In this document: piece by piece, positions 54,894 through 64,000 of the stretch
Layout: each line of letters opens with the position of its first letter
Position numbering within the stretch: the stretch's first letter is position 1
Assembly: GCA_963790335.1 (NCBI GenBank)
Contig: CAWBOB010000005.1
Span: 124,001 to 188,000, forward strand
DNA from: JAOUEA01 sp963790335
GTDB taxonomy: Bacteria; Actinomycetota; UBA4738; HRBIN12
Direction of reading: 5' to 3'
Length of the DNA stretch: 64,000 nt
Notes under the pieces: generated by a model
What the model saw: only the letters and a program-made list of their open reading frames with translations
Told to the model about the DNA's origin: nothing
The model's database searches: none
Translations under genes and position numbers: made by a program

Positions 54894-56885
54894 TCACACC
54901 AGGTTCTCGATCGCGAGCCGCGGCACGTCTCCCGCAGGCTCGAACCCGAGGATCTGCCCGTAGAAGGAGAGCTCCGCCTCGTAGGCGCGCTCGATCGTCT
55001 CCGCCTTGCGGAACCCGTGCTGCTCGCCATCGAACAGCAGGTACGCGTACGGGAGCCCCTTGGCCCGCAGGGCTTCGACCATGATCTCGGACTGCGACGG
55101 CGGCACCACGACGTCCTCGTCGCCCTGGAGCAGCAACATCGGTGCGGAGAGCAGGTCCACGGCGTGGATCGGGCTCCTCGCCCGGTACAGATCGGCTGCC
55201 TGCGGCCACGGTCCCACCAGCGTGTGTTCGTAGCGGGATTCGAACTTGTGCGTATCGCCCGTCGCGAACGGCTCGAGGTCGCTGATGCCGTACAGGCTCG
55301 TGCCGGCGGCGAAGTCGTCGTGGAAGGTGAGCGCGCACAGCGTCGTGTACCCACCGGCGCTTCCCCCACGGATCAGCAGCCGATCGCCGTCGACGTCACC
55401 GGCCTCGACGAGGAAGCGCGCCGCGTTGATGCAGTCGGCGGTGTCGACCACCCCCCAGTTGCCAACGAGACGCTCACGATAGTCGCGGCCGAACCCGGTC
55501 GAGCCCCCGTAGTTCACGTCGACGACCGCGAACCCGCGGGTGGTCCAGAACTGCTTCGCGAGGTCGAGGGTGGAGGTGGCTTCGCTCGTCGGGCCACCGT
55601 GGCTCATGACGATCAGCGGAGGCAACGAGCCTTCGGGCGCGGTGTAGCCCGGGTTCACCGGGTCGTACACGTGGGCGAACGCGGTCACTCCGCCGTCGGT
55701 CGGGAACTCGATCTGACGCGGCACCGACACGAACGACGTGTCGATCGGCACGTCGACGCTCTCACGCAGCACCTCGACCGCTCGAGCGCCCAGGTCGAGC
55801 CACACGACCTGCGAGGGGAGGTCGGGAGCGCCGGCGACGAACGCCAGGCCGTCGCCGGACGCGGCGATGCCGGGCCCCCACTCGAACGACGTGAACGGCA
55901 GGTCGAGATCGATCAGCTCGCCCGTGGCCCCATCGAGCAGCCCGAGGTGCTGCACCCCGCGCTCCCCGTACCAGCACGCGATTCGACCGTCGTCCAGGAC
56001 CGCGAACGATGCTTCCCCCATGACCCATTGGGGGTATCCGAACTCCGCCTCGCGCGCGTGCAGGGGTACACGATCGACGTCGGCACCCGGCGGCACGTCG
56101 GCGACCCGCATGCGCTCGAGGTTCCACCAGCCCGAGCGGTCGCTCGCGAAGACGAGCGCGCCGCCGGGCCCCCAGGTCGGCTGCCAGATCGACTCGTCTC
56201 CGCACGCGCCCGCGATCTGTCGCTCGTTCGAGAGCGATCCATCGCCCGCGAGGTCGCCGACCCACAGCTCGCATCCGTCCCAGGGCATGAACGGGAGATC
56301 CCACGTGAGCCAGGACAGCATCGATCCGTCGGGGGCGATGCGAGGCGTGGAGTAGAAGTCGCGCCCGCCGGCCACGATGCGCGGCTCCGTGGAGCCGTCG
56401 AGCGGCACCGCGACGAGCTCGTTCACGACGTCGGCCATCCGGCCCGATGCGTCGTGGCGCTCGCGCACCCCGATCCAGAGCGCCCCGCCGGCCGTGACAC
56501 GTCCGTCGGCGAACCGATGCAGGCCCTCGCTGGCGGGTGTGATGGGCACCGGATCACCGTCGGGCTCGAGCCGGTAGAGGCGGCGATCGTCGTCGTTCGA
56601 GTAGACCAGGGTGCCTGCGTGCACGCACCACGCGCCACCCCCGTACTCGTGCACGCGGGTGCGCACATCGACGCCCTGCGGGGTCACGTCGACCGGCGAC
56701 CGCCACGGCCCACCACGCACGACCACGCCCCGTCCACCCTCGGCGGCTCGGTGCTCGAGCCAGTAGACGACGCCGTCATCGATCCACGGCTCCGACAGCA
56801 TCACGCTCGACCCGGCGACCATGTGGGGTGTCACCGGCGAGCCCCACGCGCCGTAGGCTGCGACGCGCTTCTCGCCGGCGCTCAT
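54894..56885 (-). CDS. S9-family prolyl oligopeptidase-like serine peptidase
   Basis: A 663-residue peptidase: an N-terminal beta-propeller (repeats such as SIWQPTWGPGGALVFASDRSG) and a C-terminal alpha/beta hydrolase. The catalytic triad is visible as Ser509 in GGSAGG, Asp591 in GDEDVV and His623 in EQHGF. No signal peptide is seen, so it is cytosolic. ATG at 56885 overlaps the stop of the methyltransferase gene as ATGA. Likely an oligopeptide or dipeptidyl hydrolase. Confidence 0.9.
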   Translation of the reverse strand: MSAGEKRVAAYGAWGSPVTPHMVAGSSVMLSEPWIDDGVVYWLEHRAAEGGRGVVVRGGPWRSPVDVTPQGVDVRTRVHEYGGGAWCVHAGTLVYSNDDDRRLYRLEPDGDPVPITPASEGLHRFADGRVTAGGALWIGVRERHDASGRMADVVNELVAVPLDGSTEPRIVAGGRDFYSTPRIAPDGSMLSWLTWDLPFMPWDGCELWVGDLAGDGSLSNERQIAGACGDESIWQPTWGPGGALVFASDRSGWWNLERMRVADVPPGADVDRVPLHAREAEFGYPQWVMGEASFAVLDDGRIACWYGERGVQHLGLLDGATGELIDLDLPFTSFEWGPGIAASGDGLAFVAGAPDLPSQVVWLDLGARAVEVLRESVDVPIDTSFVSVPRQIEFPTDGGVTAFAHVYDPVNPGYTAPEGSLPPLIVMSHGGPTSEATSTLDLAKQFWTTRGFAVVDVNYGGSTGFGRDYRERLVGNWGVVDTADCINAARFLVEAGDVDGDRLLIRGGSAGGYTTLCALTFHDDFAAGTSLYGISDLEPFATGDTHKFESRYEHTLVGPWPQAADLYRARSPIHAVDLLSAPMLLLQGDEDVVVPPSQSEIMVEALRAKGLPYAYLLFDGEQHGFRKAETIERAYEAELSFYGQILGFEPAGDVPRLAIENLV

Positions 56886-57742
56886 CGCGGCCGCCGACCG
56901 ACGATCACACGGGTCACCTGGAGCGCTCCGCCCCTCGTGCTCCGCACATCGCGGAAACACCCGGCCGTCAGCACTCCCTTCACGCTCCTCGCACGATCGG
57001 GACTCACCTCGACGAGCAACCAGCCGGACGACCGGAGCCACTGCGGCGCCTCGATCACGGTTCGCGTGATCAGCCCCATACCGTCGGCACTCTCGTCGGT
57101 CAGGGTATGCGGCGGCTCCCAGTCACGGATCTCACCGGGCAGGTCCTCGAGCTCGCCCGCGGGCACGTACGGCGGGTGCAGCGTGATGACGTCGACCGAG
57201 CCCCGCAGACGTGCCGGCAGACCGCCGAACAGATCGCCGACCCGGAAGCTCGCGTCGAGCCCCAGGGCTCTCGCGTTGCGGCGTGCGAGCCGCACGGCGT
57301 CGTGCGCGACGTCGACGCCCCACACCTCGGTGCCGGACGCTTCGTCGGCAACGGACAGCGCGATCGCACCCCCACCGGTGGCGAGATCGACGTGCACCGC
57401 GCGCCGCCGGCCCCGGAGGCGCCGGATCGCCTGCTCGGCGAGGAACTCCGACGAATCACGCTGCACGAACACCCCGGGGGTCGCGATCAGCTCCAGCCCG
57501 CGGAAGTCCGCGAATCCCTTGATGAAGGCGATGGGCTCGCCGGTCACCCGCCGGGCGACGAGCTCGCGGAACCTGCGCAGGTTCGCGCCCGACACATCGT
57601 CGCCCGGCTCCGGCTCGTGACCGACCACGTGGCCGAGGAGGTCCTCGGCCTCGATGCGCTCCCGGCCTCGCTGCCAGTGGTCGATCGCCTCCGATGCCTG
57701 CAGCTGCTCCACAGCGTGCGCGAGCACTCGGCGGGCGTCCAT
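56882..57742 (-). CDS. PrmC/HemK-like SAM methyltransferase with HPPY in place of NPPY
   Basis: A 286-residue class I methyltransferase with the PrmC layout. A helical N-terminal domain (FRELVARRVTGEPIAFIKGFADFRGLEL) precedes the SAM-binding site DLATGGGAIALSVA. The motif that grips the substrate glutamine, NPPY, reads HPPY here (LHPPYVPAGELEDLP). PrmC-like actinobacterial paralogues also vary around this motif, so this may be the release-factor enzyme or a paralogue with another target. It is the first gene of a pair with the S9 peptidase (ATGA overlap). Confidence 0.78.
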   Translation of the reverse strand: MDARRVLAHAVEQLQASEAIDHWQRGRERIEAEDLLGHVVGHEPEPGDDVSGANLRRFRELVARRVTGEPIAFIKGFADFRGLELIATPGVFVQRDSSEFLAEQAIRRLRGRRRAVHVDLATGGGAIALSVADEASGTEVWGVDVAHDAVRLARRNARALGLDASFRVGDLFGGLPARLRGSVDVITLHPPYVPAGELEDLPGEIRDWEPPHTLTDESADGMGLITRTVIEAPQWLRSSGWLLVEVSPDRARSVKGVLTAGCFRDVRSTRGGALQVTRVIVGRRPR

Positions 57743-57786
57743 GGCGAGGCATCGTACCGGGTGGCGCTCGCTAGACTCCCCTGCAC

Positions 57787-58179
57787 ATGACCGAGGCCTC
57801 GACCAAGCCGAAGAAGCCGGCGACGAAGCCGCTCACGCGCACGTCGCGCTCGAAGAGGACGGCGGCCGGCACGTCGATCCGGCTCACCGGTGACCGCCTC
57901 GTGGTGCGGACCCCCGACGATGCGGAGCGGCGCAGCGCCGGCGGGCTGCTGATCCCCGCGACCGCGGCACCGGCTCCGCGTCGACTCGCCTGGGGCGATG
58001 TGGCACTGGTCGGTCCCGACGTCCGGGTGGCCAAGGAAGGCGACCGTGTGCTCTTCCTGCCCTCGTCGGGGCTCGAGGTCGAGCTCGACGGCGACGATCT
58101 CGTCTTGCTCCGTGAGCGCGACGTGCAGGCCGTGGCATCGTCTCCGGCCGAGGACCGCCCGCCCGGTCAGTACCTCTAA
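57787..58179 (+). CDS. GroES-like co-chaperonin with basic N-terminal extension
   Basis: A 130-residue Cpn10-fold protein. About 28 Lys/Arg/Thr-rich residues (from TKPKKPATKPLTR) come before the core. The core runs RLTGDRLVVRTPDDAERRSAGGLLIP, with GLLIP at the position of the hydrophobic mobile-loop tripeptide, then KEGDRVLFLPSSGLEVELDG. Typical GroES has ~97 residues and no such tail. It is not linked to groEL, which lies 3 kb away on the other strand without a GroES gene. It is divergent from the PrmC-like gene. Confidence 0.75.
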   Translation: MTEASTKPKKPATKPLTRTSRSKRTAAGTSIRLTGDRLVVRTPDDAERRSAGGLLIPATAAPAPRRLAWGDVALVGPDVRVAKEGDRVLFLPSSGLEVELDGDDLVLLRERDVQAVASSPAEDRPPGQYL

Positions 58180-58188
58180 CTCGAACCC

Positions 58189-58599
58189 TCAGCCCGCGAC
58201 GAAGCTCAGCCGAACCGTGCGGACGTCGTTCTCGCGGTTCGGGTCGACCAACACCACCGACTGCCACGTGCCGAGCTGCAGCACGCCCGACACCAGCGGC
58301 AGCACCAGTGAGCTCGAGACGAACACTGGCACGAGGTGGTCGCCTCCGTGGCCAACCGATCCGTGGCGATGTCCGTAGCGATCGTCCCGCGGGAAGATGC
58401 GCGCGAGCAGCTCATCGAGATCGGCCTCGGACCCGCTTCCCGTCTCCATCATCGCGATGCCGGCGGTCGCATGGGGCACGAAGACGTGCACCAATCCGTC
58501 CGCTCCTACCAGTTGCGCGAAACGTCGGACGCGATCCGTCAGATCGTGGACGCGCCGCCCGCGCGTCTCGACCGTAACGATCTGGCTCTCCATGATCAT
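58189..58599 (-). CDS. YjbQ/UPF0047 family protein
   Basis: A 136-residue protein of the widespread YjbQ family, for which a thiamine-phosphate-synthase side activity has been reported but the true role is unclear. Landmarks are GLVHVFVPHATAGIAMMETG, DRYGHRHGSVGHGGDHL and QSVVLVDPNRENDVRTVRLSF, including the conserved His residues. ATG 58599 and ATG 58593 are both possible. It converges with the GroES-like gene, 9 bp apart. Confidence 0.88.
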   Translation of the reverse strand: MIMESQIVTVETRGRRVHDLTDRVRRFAQLVGADGLVHVFVPHATAGIAMMETGSGSEADLDELLARIFPRDDRYGHRHGSVGHGGDHLVPVFVSSSLVLPLVSGVLQLGTWQSVVLVDPNRENDVRTVRLSFVAG

Positions 58600-58628
58600 G
58601 CACCCTAGATGGTGGTCCAGGAGGTACG

Positions 58629-58657
58629 TTGACGAAATGATGTAATCATGTAATCTT
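58629..58657 (+). promoter_or_regulatory. Promoter with tandem ATGTAATC repeat, likely leaderless start
   Basis: TTGACG at 58629-58634 and TAATCT at 58651-58656 are 16 bp apart. The ATG at 58663 lies where transcription should begin, so the mRNA is probably leaderless. An exact 8-bp tandem repeat ATGTAATC (58640-58655) lies across the spacer and -10 box and is AT-rich in a GC-rich genome, a likely repressor site. Confidence 0.5.
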
Positions 58658-58662
58658 CGCCC

Positions 58663-59202
58663 ATGACCAAAGAGCGCTCGACCACACCGTACGCATCCGA
58701 CGACGAGATCCGAGGCTGGTTCGCGGGACGACTCCCCGACGACTGGTTCACCGGCCCCGTGGAGGTCACGGTCGACCGGGACGAGATCATGGTGATCGGC
58801 ACGATCGAGGCTCCCGGTCTCACGGACGAGGCGTCACCCGAAGCCCGCGGGGCTGCGCTCTCGGCGCGCATCGGCGGCTTCCGCGAGGACTCGCGGGCTC
58901 GGCGCATGAAGATCGCCGACGAGGCTCAGCGCCGCTTCGCGCGGACCGTGAGCTGGGGTGTGCGCTGCGCCGACCAACTCGCGCCGTTCACCACGCTCAG
59001 CGTGCCGGCCATGACCCGGCTCCGTCAGCCGGAGCGCCGTGTGCTCGACACCCTGGTCGATGCGGGGGTCGCGCGGAGCCGCAGCCACGCGCTCGCCTGG
59101 TGCGTGCGACTCGTCGCCGAACGCCAGGAGGACTGGCTCGGCGACCTGCGCGATGCGCTCACGAAGGTCGAGCAGGTGAGATCGGAAGGCCCGAGCGATT
59201 GA
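58663..59202 (+). CDS. Hypothetical protein, possible DNA-associated regulator
   Basis: A 179-residue soluble protein, ATG at 58663. The N-terminal part (DDEIRGWFAGRLPDDWFTGPVEVTVDRDEIMVIG) forms a small alpha/beta unit. The C-terminal part is helical: FTTLSVPAMTRLRQPERRVLDTLVDAGVARSRSHALAWCVRLVAERQE, in the style of ribbon-helix-helix or helix-turn-helix proteins. No family is recognised. It is probably made from a leaderless transcript, and the repeat in its promoter would allow autoregulation. Confidence 0.6.
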   Translation: MTKERSTTPYASDDEIRGWFAGRLPDDWFTGPVEVTVDRDEIMVIGTIEAPGLTDEASPEARGAALSARIGGFREDSRARRMKIADEAQRRFARTVSWGVRCADQLAPFTTLSVPAMTRLRQPERRVLDTLVDAGVARSRSHALAWCVRLVAERQEDWLGDLRDALTKVEQVRSEGPSD

Positions 59203-59239
59203 CGAGCGATCGAGGCACCCCCGCGGGTGAACGTCGGGG

Positions 59240-59455
59240 TCACGCGGGTGAACGCTCGATCGCCACGACCATGTTCGCGGCGGTTCGAACCACCACCTCG
59301 TCACCCGCCCCCACCCCGTCGGGAACGCTCTCCCGGCCGAGCCGGGCCATCTCCACCGACCGGTCTCGGTAGGTCAGGGTGACGTCGACGTAGGCGACGC
59401 CGTGCACGTCGAACGGCCGCACGTCGACCACGATCGCCTGCTTCTCACCGAGCAC
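59240..59455 (-). CDS. Small conserved hypothetical protein
   Basis: About 71 residues from GTG 59455 (MLGEKQAIVVDVRPFDVHG). The whole chain is beta-rich (VAYVDVTLTYRDRSVEMARLGRE, GDEVVVRTAANMVVAIERS), suggesting an OB- or SH3-like barrel. The codon pattern supports real coding. It converges with the gene at 58663. Function is unknown. Confidence 0.5.
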   Translation of the reverse strand: MLGEKQAIVVDVRPFDVHGVAYVDVTLTYRDRSVEMARLGRESVPDGVGAGDEVVVRTAANMVVAIERSPA

Positions 59456-59528
59456 AGGACGAGCGTACCCGGCGCGGCCCGATGCTCGCCCATTCAAGGC
59501 GCGAGAACGGGCTGCCGAACCTCACCGC

Positions 59529-60827
59529 ATGGTCCGCGGGGGAACACAGCGCCTTCGACGCGTCATGGAGCTCGTGACGGCCGGCATCCTGGCGATCTCG
59601 GTGATGCCCGGCGGCGCCGCGGCCGACGCCGGTGTTGCGGTCACCGACCCCTCGTCGCCGCTCGTCGGGGAGCCGGGTTCGGGCCCGGCACCGTTGGCCG
59701 TCGAGATGCCTGCGGCGACCCTTGCTCGGCGCACCTTCCGGTGGAGCGACCTCGATCGATCACACGCCTGGGCCAAGGATGCGATCGATCACGTGGGCAA
59801 GATCAACGACTGGATGCGCGACTTCGCGGCGAGGGCCGATGGCACCGTGCCGTTCAGGCCGGACATGATCGAGACGCGCAAGTACCTCGCCCGCGCGGTG
59901 GTGAAGGCCTTCGCCCCGCGGGAGACGGTGGACCCCACGATCACATTCACCGACCTCGATCCCACCCAGACGTTCTACCGATGGGCGAACGTGGCGGTGC
60001 AACGCGGGTGGATGACCCGATCCGCCGACGGGCGCTTCCAACCCGACCGCGCCGTGACGACGGGCATGCTGCACTCGGTCCTGATCGACGTGCTGGGCAT
60101 GGAACCCATCGCACGCCAACTCGATCGCCTACACACGCGCGACGGCGTGCGATTCCCCACCCCGCCGCGCTTCGGCGCGCTGATGCTCGGTATGCGCCTG
60201 GGGCTTCGGTTCAACAACAGCGACGAAGCGATGGACGTGGGGCCCAGGACCCCCTTGAGCCGAGCACAGGTCGCCTACTCGCTGCATCGAGCGGCCACGC
60301 TTCCGTCCGGCACCACCACCTGGGTGGGCGAGCAGTACGACGGCATCGAGCTCCCCACGATGGGTCCGAGCCGACGTTCGATCGTTCGCTGGGGTGTGCG
60401 GTACGTCGGCTACCCGTACGTCTGGGGCGGTGAGTGGGGGCTGCGGAACGCCCCCGCCGGGCTCGGCGGCCAGCCGGTGCCCGGGTTCGACTGCTCCGGC
60501 CTCGTGTGGTGGGCGCTGCGTGCGAACGACGGCGGCGCATGGCGGGTGCACCCCCCACGGCCGTATGCGGGCTGGCCCCTCGCGCAACGCACCTCGGCGG
60601 ACATGGCCCGTGCGGGCAACCTCACGTTCGACCGGCTCCAGCCAGGCGATCTCATGTTTTACGACGGCGATGATGACGGCAGGGTCGACCACGTCGACGT
60701 CTACATCGGGAACGGGTACGCGCTCGACTCGTCGAACACGCCCGGGGGCGTGACCATCATGTGGGTGGGCGACGGTTGGTACCGCGACCACTTCGTGCAT
60801 GGCCGGCGGGTGCTGCCCGCTCGCTGA
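59529..60827 (+). CDS. Secreted NlpC/P60 peptidoglycan hydrolase with SLH-like repeats
   Basis: A 432-residue exported cell-wall enzyme. The signal peptide (VMELVTAGILAISVMPGGAAADAG) precedes two or three SLH-like units (VDPTITFTDLDPTQTFYRWANVAVQRGWM, with RFQPDRAVTTGMLHSVL) that could bind cell-wall polymers. The C-terminal NlpC/P60 domain has the catalytic Cys322 in GFDCSGLVWW and His388 in VDHVDVYIGNG. It would cleave peptidoglycan stem peptides at the surface. Confidence 0.9.
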   Translation: MVRGGTQRLRRVMELVTAGILAISVMPGGAAADAGVAVTDPSSPLVGEPGSGPAPLAVEMPAATLARRTFRWSDLDRSHAWAKDAIDHVGKINDWMRDFAARADGTVPFRPDMIETRKYLARAVVKAFAPRETVDPTITFTDLDPTQTFYRWANVAVQRGWMTRSADGRFQPDRAVTTGMLHSVLIDVLGMEPIARQLDRLHTRDGVRFPTPPRFGALMLGMRLGLRFNNSDEAMDVGPRTPLSRAQVAYSLHRAATLPSGTTTWVGEQYDGIELPTMGPSRRSIVRWGVRYVGYPYVWGGEWGLRNAPAGLGGQPVPGFDCSGLVWWALRANDGGAWRVHPPRPYAGWPLAQRTSADMARAGNLTFDRLQPGDLMFYDGDDDGRVDHVDVYIGNGYALDSSNTPGGVTIMWVGDGWYRDHFVHGRRVLPAR

Positions 60828-60834
60828 GCCTTCC

Positions 60835-61236
60835 TCAGGGAACGATGGCCGCCTGCAGGACGGCGCGTTCTTCGGCGGTCAGAGTCCGGCTCGCCTGTCG
60901 ATCCGGCGCGCGAGGAACGATCACCGACTCGGCTTCGGCTGCGAGGCTGCCGTCGAGCTTCTCGATCCGCTCCCGCGTACGGATGCTCGACCGTCCGACG
61001 CTCGACACCTCGCAGCGAACGACAACCTCGCCGTCCGCCTGGGTGAGCTCGTTGCGGAAGTCGATGCCGACGTGCGCGAGCACGAAGTCCCACGCCTCCT
61101 CTGAGCCGAAGAGCGACTCCACGAGCCGGTCACGGCATTCCTCGAGGTAGTTGAGGTAGACCGCGTTGTTGACGTGGCCATAGCCGTCCATGTCACGCCA
61201 CCGGATGCGAAGACGGATCTCCTGCACGACGCTCAT
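60835..61236 (-). CDS. Acyl-CoA thioesterase (4-hydroxybenzoyl-CoA thioesterase-like hotdog protein)
   Basis: A 133-residue hotdog-fold enzyme. RWRDMDGYGHVNNAVYLNYLEECR carries the catalytic Asp and the GHVNN motif of the YbgC/4HBT group. ATG at 61236 gives the expected short N terminus. It hydrolyses acyl-CoA thioesters of unknown chain type. It converges with the NlpC/P60 gene. Confidence 0.85.
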   Translation of the reverse strand: MSVVQEIRLRIRWRDMDGYGHVNNAVYLNYLEECRDRLVESLFGSEEAWDFVLAHVGIDFRNELTQADGEVVVRCEVSSVGRSSIRTRERIEKLDGSLAAEAESVIVPRAPDRQASRTLTAEERAVLQAAIVP

Positions 61237-61288
61237 CGTGCCACGTCTCGCCGCCCGCAGCGGAGATCTCGCGGAACCCGGACGTCGA

Positions 61289-61312
61289 ACGGGGCCCCCG
61301 AAGGGGCCCCGT
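61289..61312 (-). terminator. Hairpin downstream of groEL
   Basis: A perfect 10-bp stem (ACGGGGCCCC / GGGGCCCCGT) with a CGAA tetraloop lies 28 bp after the groEL stop and before the thioesterase gene. It likely ends the groEL transcript, with no U tract. Confidence 0.7.
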
Positions 61313-61339
61313 GGCCGACCGAACCGTGCCTCGTGAAGC

Positions 61340-62965
<1,626 letters not shown>

Positions 62966-63032
62966 CCCCTCTCCTTTCCTGGCTCATGCCCGGTGGATGG
63001 TCCGTGGCGTTCTCAGCCTCGGTGCCCGACTG

Positions 63033-63059
63033 CTAGCACTCGGGAGTGCCGAGTGCTAA
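63033..63059 (-). promoter_or_regulatory. CIRCE operator of groEL
   Basis: The minus strand reads TTAGCACTC, nine spacer bases, GAGTGCTAG: the HrcA-binding CIRCE consensus with one mismatch in the last base. It lies 68 bp before the groEL ATG, immediately downstream of the likely -10 box, so HrcA would block initiation. Confidence 0.93.
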
Positions 63060-63061
63060 CG

Positions 63062-63092
63062 ATTGTAGCCGCAATCACCCGCTCCGTGACAA
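63062..63092 (-). promoter_or_regulatory. Probable groEL promoter
   Basis: On the minus strand TTGTCA (63087-63092) and TACAAT (63062-63067) form -35 and -10 boxes with a long 19-bp spacer. The start site would fall inside the CIRCE element, as in other HrcA-controlled operons. Confidence 0.5.
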
Positions 63093-63154
63093 CGTCGCGA
63101 ACCCGCTCCCGGAGGCAGAGGTAGGCTCGCCTCCGCTCGAGAGGAGTGAGGCTG

Positions 63155-64000
63155 GTGGGCGAGACGGATTGGAGACGCCGGTTCACCGCGCCGGCGGTCG
63201 CCGGCGTTCGGTGGGCCGAGACGCGCCCGCATCGCCTGGCGATCGTCTCGACCGAGGGTGGCTCGTCGCAGGCGTGGTCGTGGGATCGCGACACCGGCGA
63301 CCGCCGGCGGGTATCCACGTCGGGTGTCGGCGCCGAGGAAGCCCACATCACGCCCGACGGGTCGGGGGTCATCTGGTGGCTCGACCCCTCCGGTGACGAG
63401 CGAGGGCGTTGGATGCTCAGCCCGTTCGACGGAGCAGGCGCGACCCCCCTATTCGCGGAGCTCCCAGACATGTGGATGTCGGGACTCTCGCTCGCCGGCG
63501 ACTCGGCGGCGGCCGGGTTCTCAGACGACGAGGGCTATCGCGCGGTGGTGCGCCACGGCTCGGCCGAACCGTTGCTCGAGCTCTACCGACATCCACAGCC
63601 GGCGGGAGTGGGCCGCGACTGGCCGCAGGGCGCGGGGGGCCTGGCTGCCGATGCCACGCTGCTCGCGATCTGGCACGCGGAGCGTTCGGACATCGAGAAC
63701 CCCGCCGTCCGCGTGATCGACGCGCGCACCGGGGAGACCATCGGCGAAGTCGCCGACGACGGCATGGCGGTGGTGGCCGCCGGCTGGTCGCCCGTGCTCG
63801 GCGACGACCGGCTGGTCCTGCACCGGGAGATCGACGGCTTCGCCCGCCCCTGGATCTGGTCTCCGCGCACCGGTGACCTGGCGAAGGTGCCCGTCGACCT
63901 GCCGGGTGCGGTGACGTTGGCGGGGTGGTACCCCCATGGCGATGCCCTGCTGCTGCTCCACGACCACGAGGCTGTGAACGGACTCGTGCGGCTCGACCTG
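63155..64000 (+). CDS. S9-family peptidase-like protein, N-terminal part only
   Basis: Starts at GTG 63155 with GAGGAG upstream and remains open for 282 codons to the window end. The visible part is a beta-propeller: EGGSSQAWSWDRDTGDRRR, AHITPDGSGVIWWLDPSGDERGRW and WSPRTGDLAKVPVDLPGAVTLAGWYPHGD. This resembles the propeller of S9 oligopeptidases and acylaminoacyl-peptidases. The catalytic domain lies outside the window, so the enzyme class is provisional. It is divergent from groEL. Confidence 0.7.
   Translation, partial: MGETDWRRRFTAPAVAGVRWAETRPHRLAIVSTEGGSSQAWSWDRDTGDRRRVSTSGVGAEEAHITPDGSGVIWWLDPSGDERGRWMLSPFDGAGATPLFAELPDMWMSGLSLAGDSAAAGFSDDEGYRAVVRHGSAEPLLELYRHPQPAGVGRDWPQGAGGLAADATLLAIWHAERSDIENPAVRVIDARTGETIGEVADDGMAVVAAGWSPVLGDDRLVLHREIDGFARPWIWSPRTGDLAKVPVDLPGAVTLAGWYPHGDALLLLHDHEAVNGLVRLDL

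Noticed and set aside
55017..57620. An 867-codon plus-strand open frame across the S9 peptidase and PrmC-like genes
   Set aside because: It spans two real minus-strand genes with intact catalytic motifs and shows no protein family pattern itself.

Overview
The window is GC-rich DNA (roughly 70% by eye). It has many GTG starts, 4-bp GTGA or ATGA stop/start overlaps, an F420-type luciferase-like oxidoreductase, a DUF3054 protein, Tat-type lipoproteins and a CIRCE-controlled groEL. Together these suggest an actinobacterium outside the well-studied orders, probably a metagenome-assembled or long-read genome. I cannot name the taxon. No tRNA, rRNA, CRISPR array, phage gene or insertion sequence was recognised, and no stretch longer than about 300 bases lacks a gene.

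Region 1 (1-6974) is a five-gene minus-strand operon: dimethylglycine dehydrogenase-like flavoprotein, corrinoid protein, PF13769 small protein, methyltetrahydrofolate:corrinoid methyltransferase and an Fe-S corrinoid-activating protein (cut by the window edge). A divergent IclR regulator faces it across a repeat-rich intergenic region. Region 2 (7.1-13.3 kb) holds a small unknown protein, an aromatic-amino-acid-lyase homologue lacking the MIO triad, and a glycine betaine/proline-type ABC importer broken by many single-base frameshifts. Importer and operon together suggest uptake and stepwise demethylation of methylated glycines.

Region 3 (13.4-17.2 kb) is a coupled EamA transporter / NDP-forming acyl-CoA ligase / enoyl-CoA hydratase operon. 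Region 4 (17.3-27.3 kb) is polyamine-related: an amine oxidase, two Tat-lipoprotein PotD-like binding proteins around PotB and PotC permeases, a convergent PotA ATPase, an MFS transporter, a small lipoprotein and a third PotD-like protein. Region 5 (27.4-36 kb) holds an SDR, an alpha/beta hydrolase, a DAO oxidoreductase joined in frame to DUF3054, a DCC-family protein, an F420-type enzyme, and an MMPL exporter divergent from a TetR regulator with a clear operator.

Region 6 (36-48 kb) has the threonine-to-glycine pair kbl/tdh, two PAS/GGDEF/EAL proteins, a DEAD-box helicase, and a phosphoribulokinase-like kinase divergent from a single-chain transketolase. Region 7 (48-54.7 kb) has a KamA-type radical SAM protein, a phospholipase C-type phosphoesterase, a Mog/XdhC fusion and moaA. 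Region 8 (54.9-64 kb) has two S9 peptidases, a PrmC-like methyltransferase, a GroES-like protein, YjbQ, a NlpC/P60 hydrolase with SLH-like repeats, a thioesterase, and groEL with CIRCE.

About a dozen genes are interrupted by single-base indels, often in G or C runs, while family motifs continue intact in the shifted frame. I read most of these as consensus errors rather than gene decay. The densest zone is 9.1-13.3 kb.
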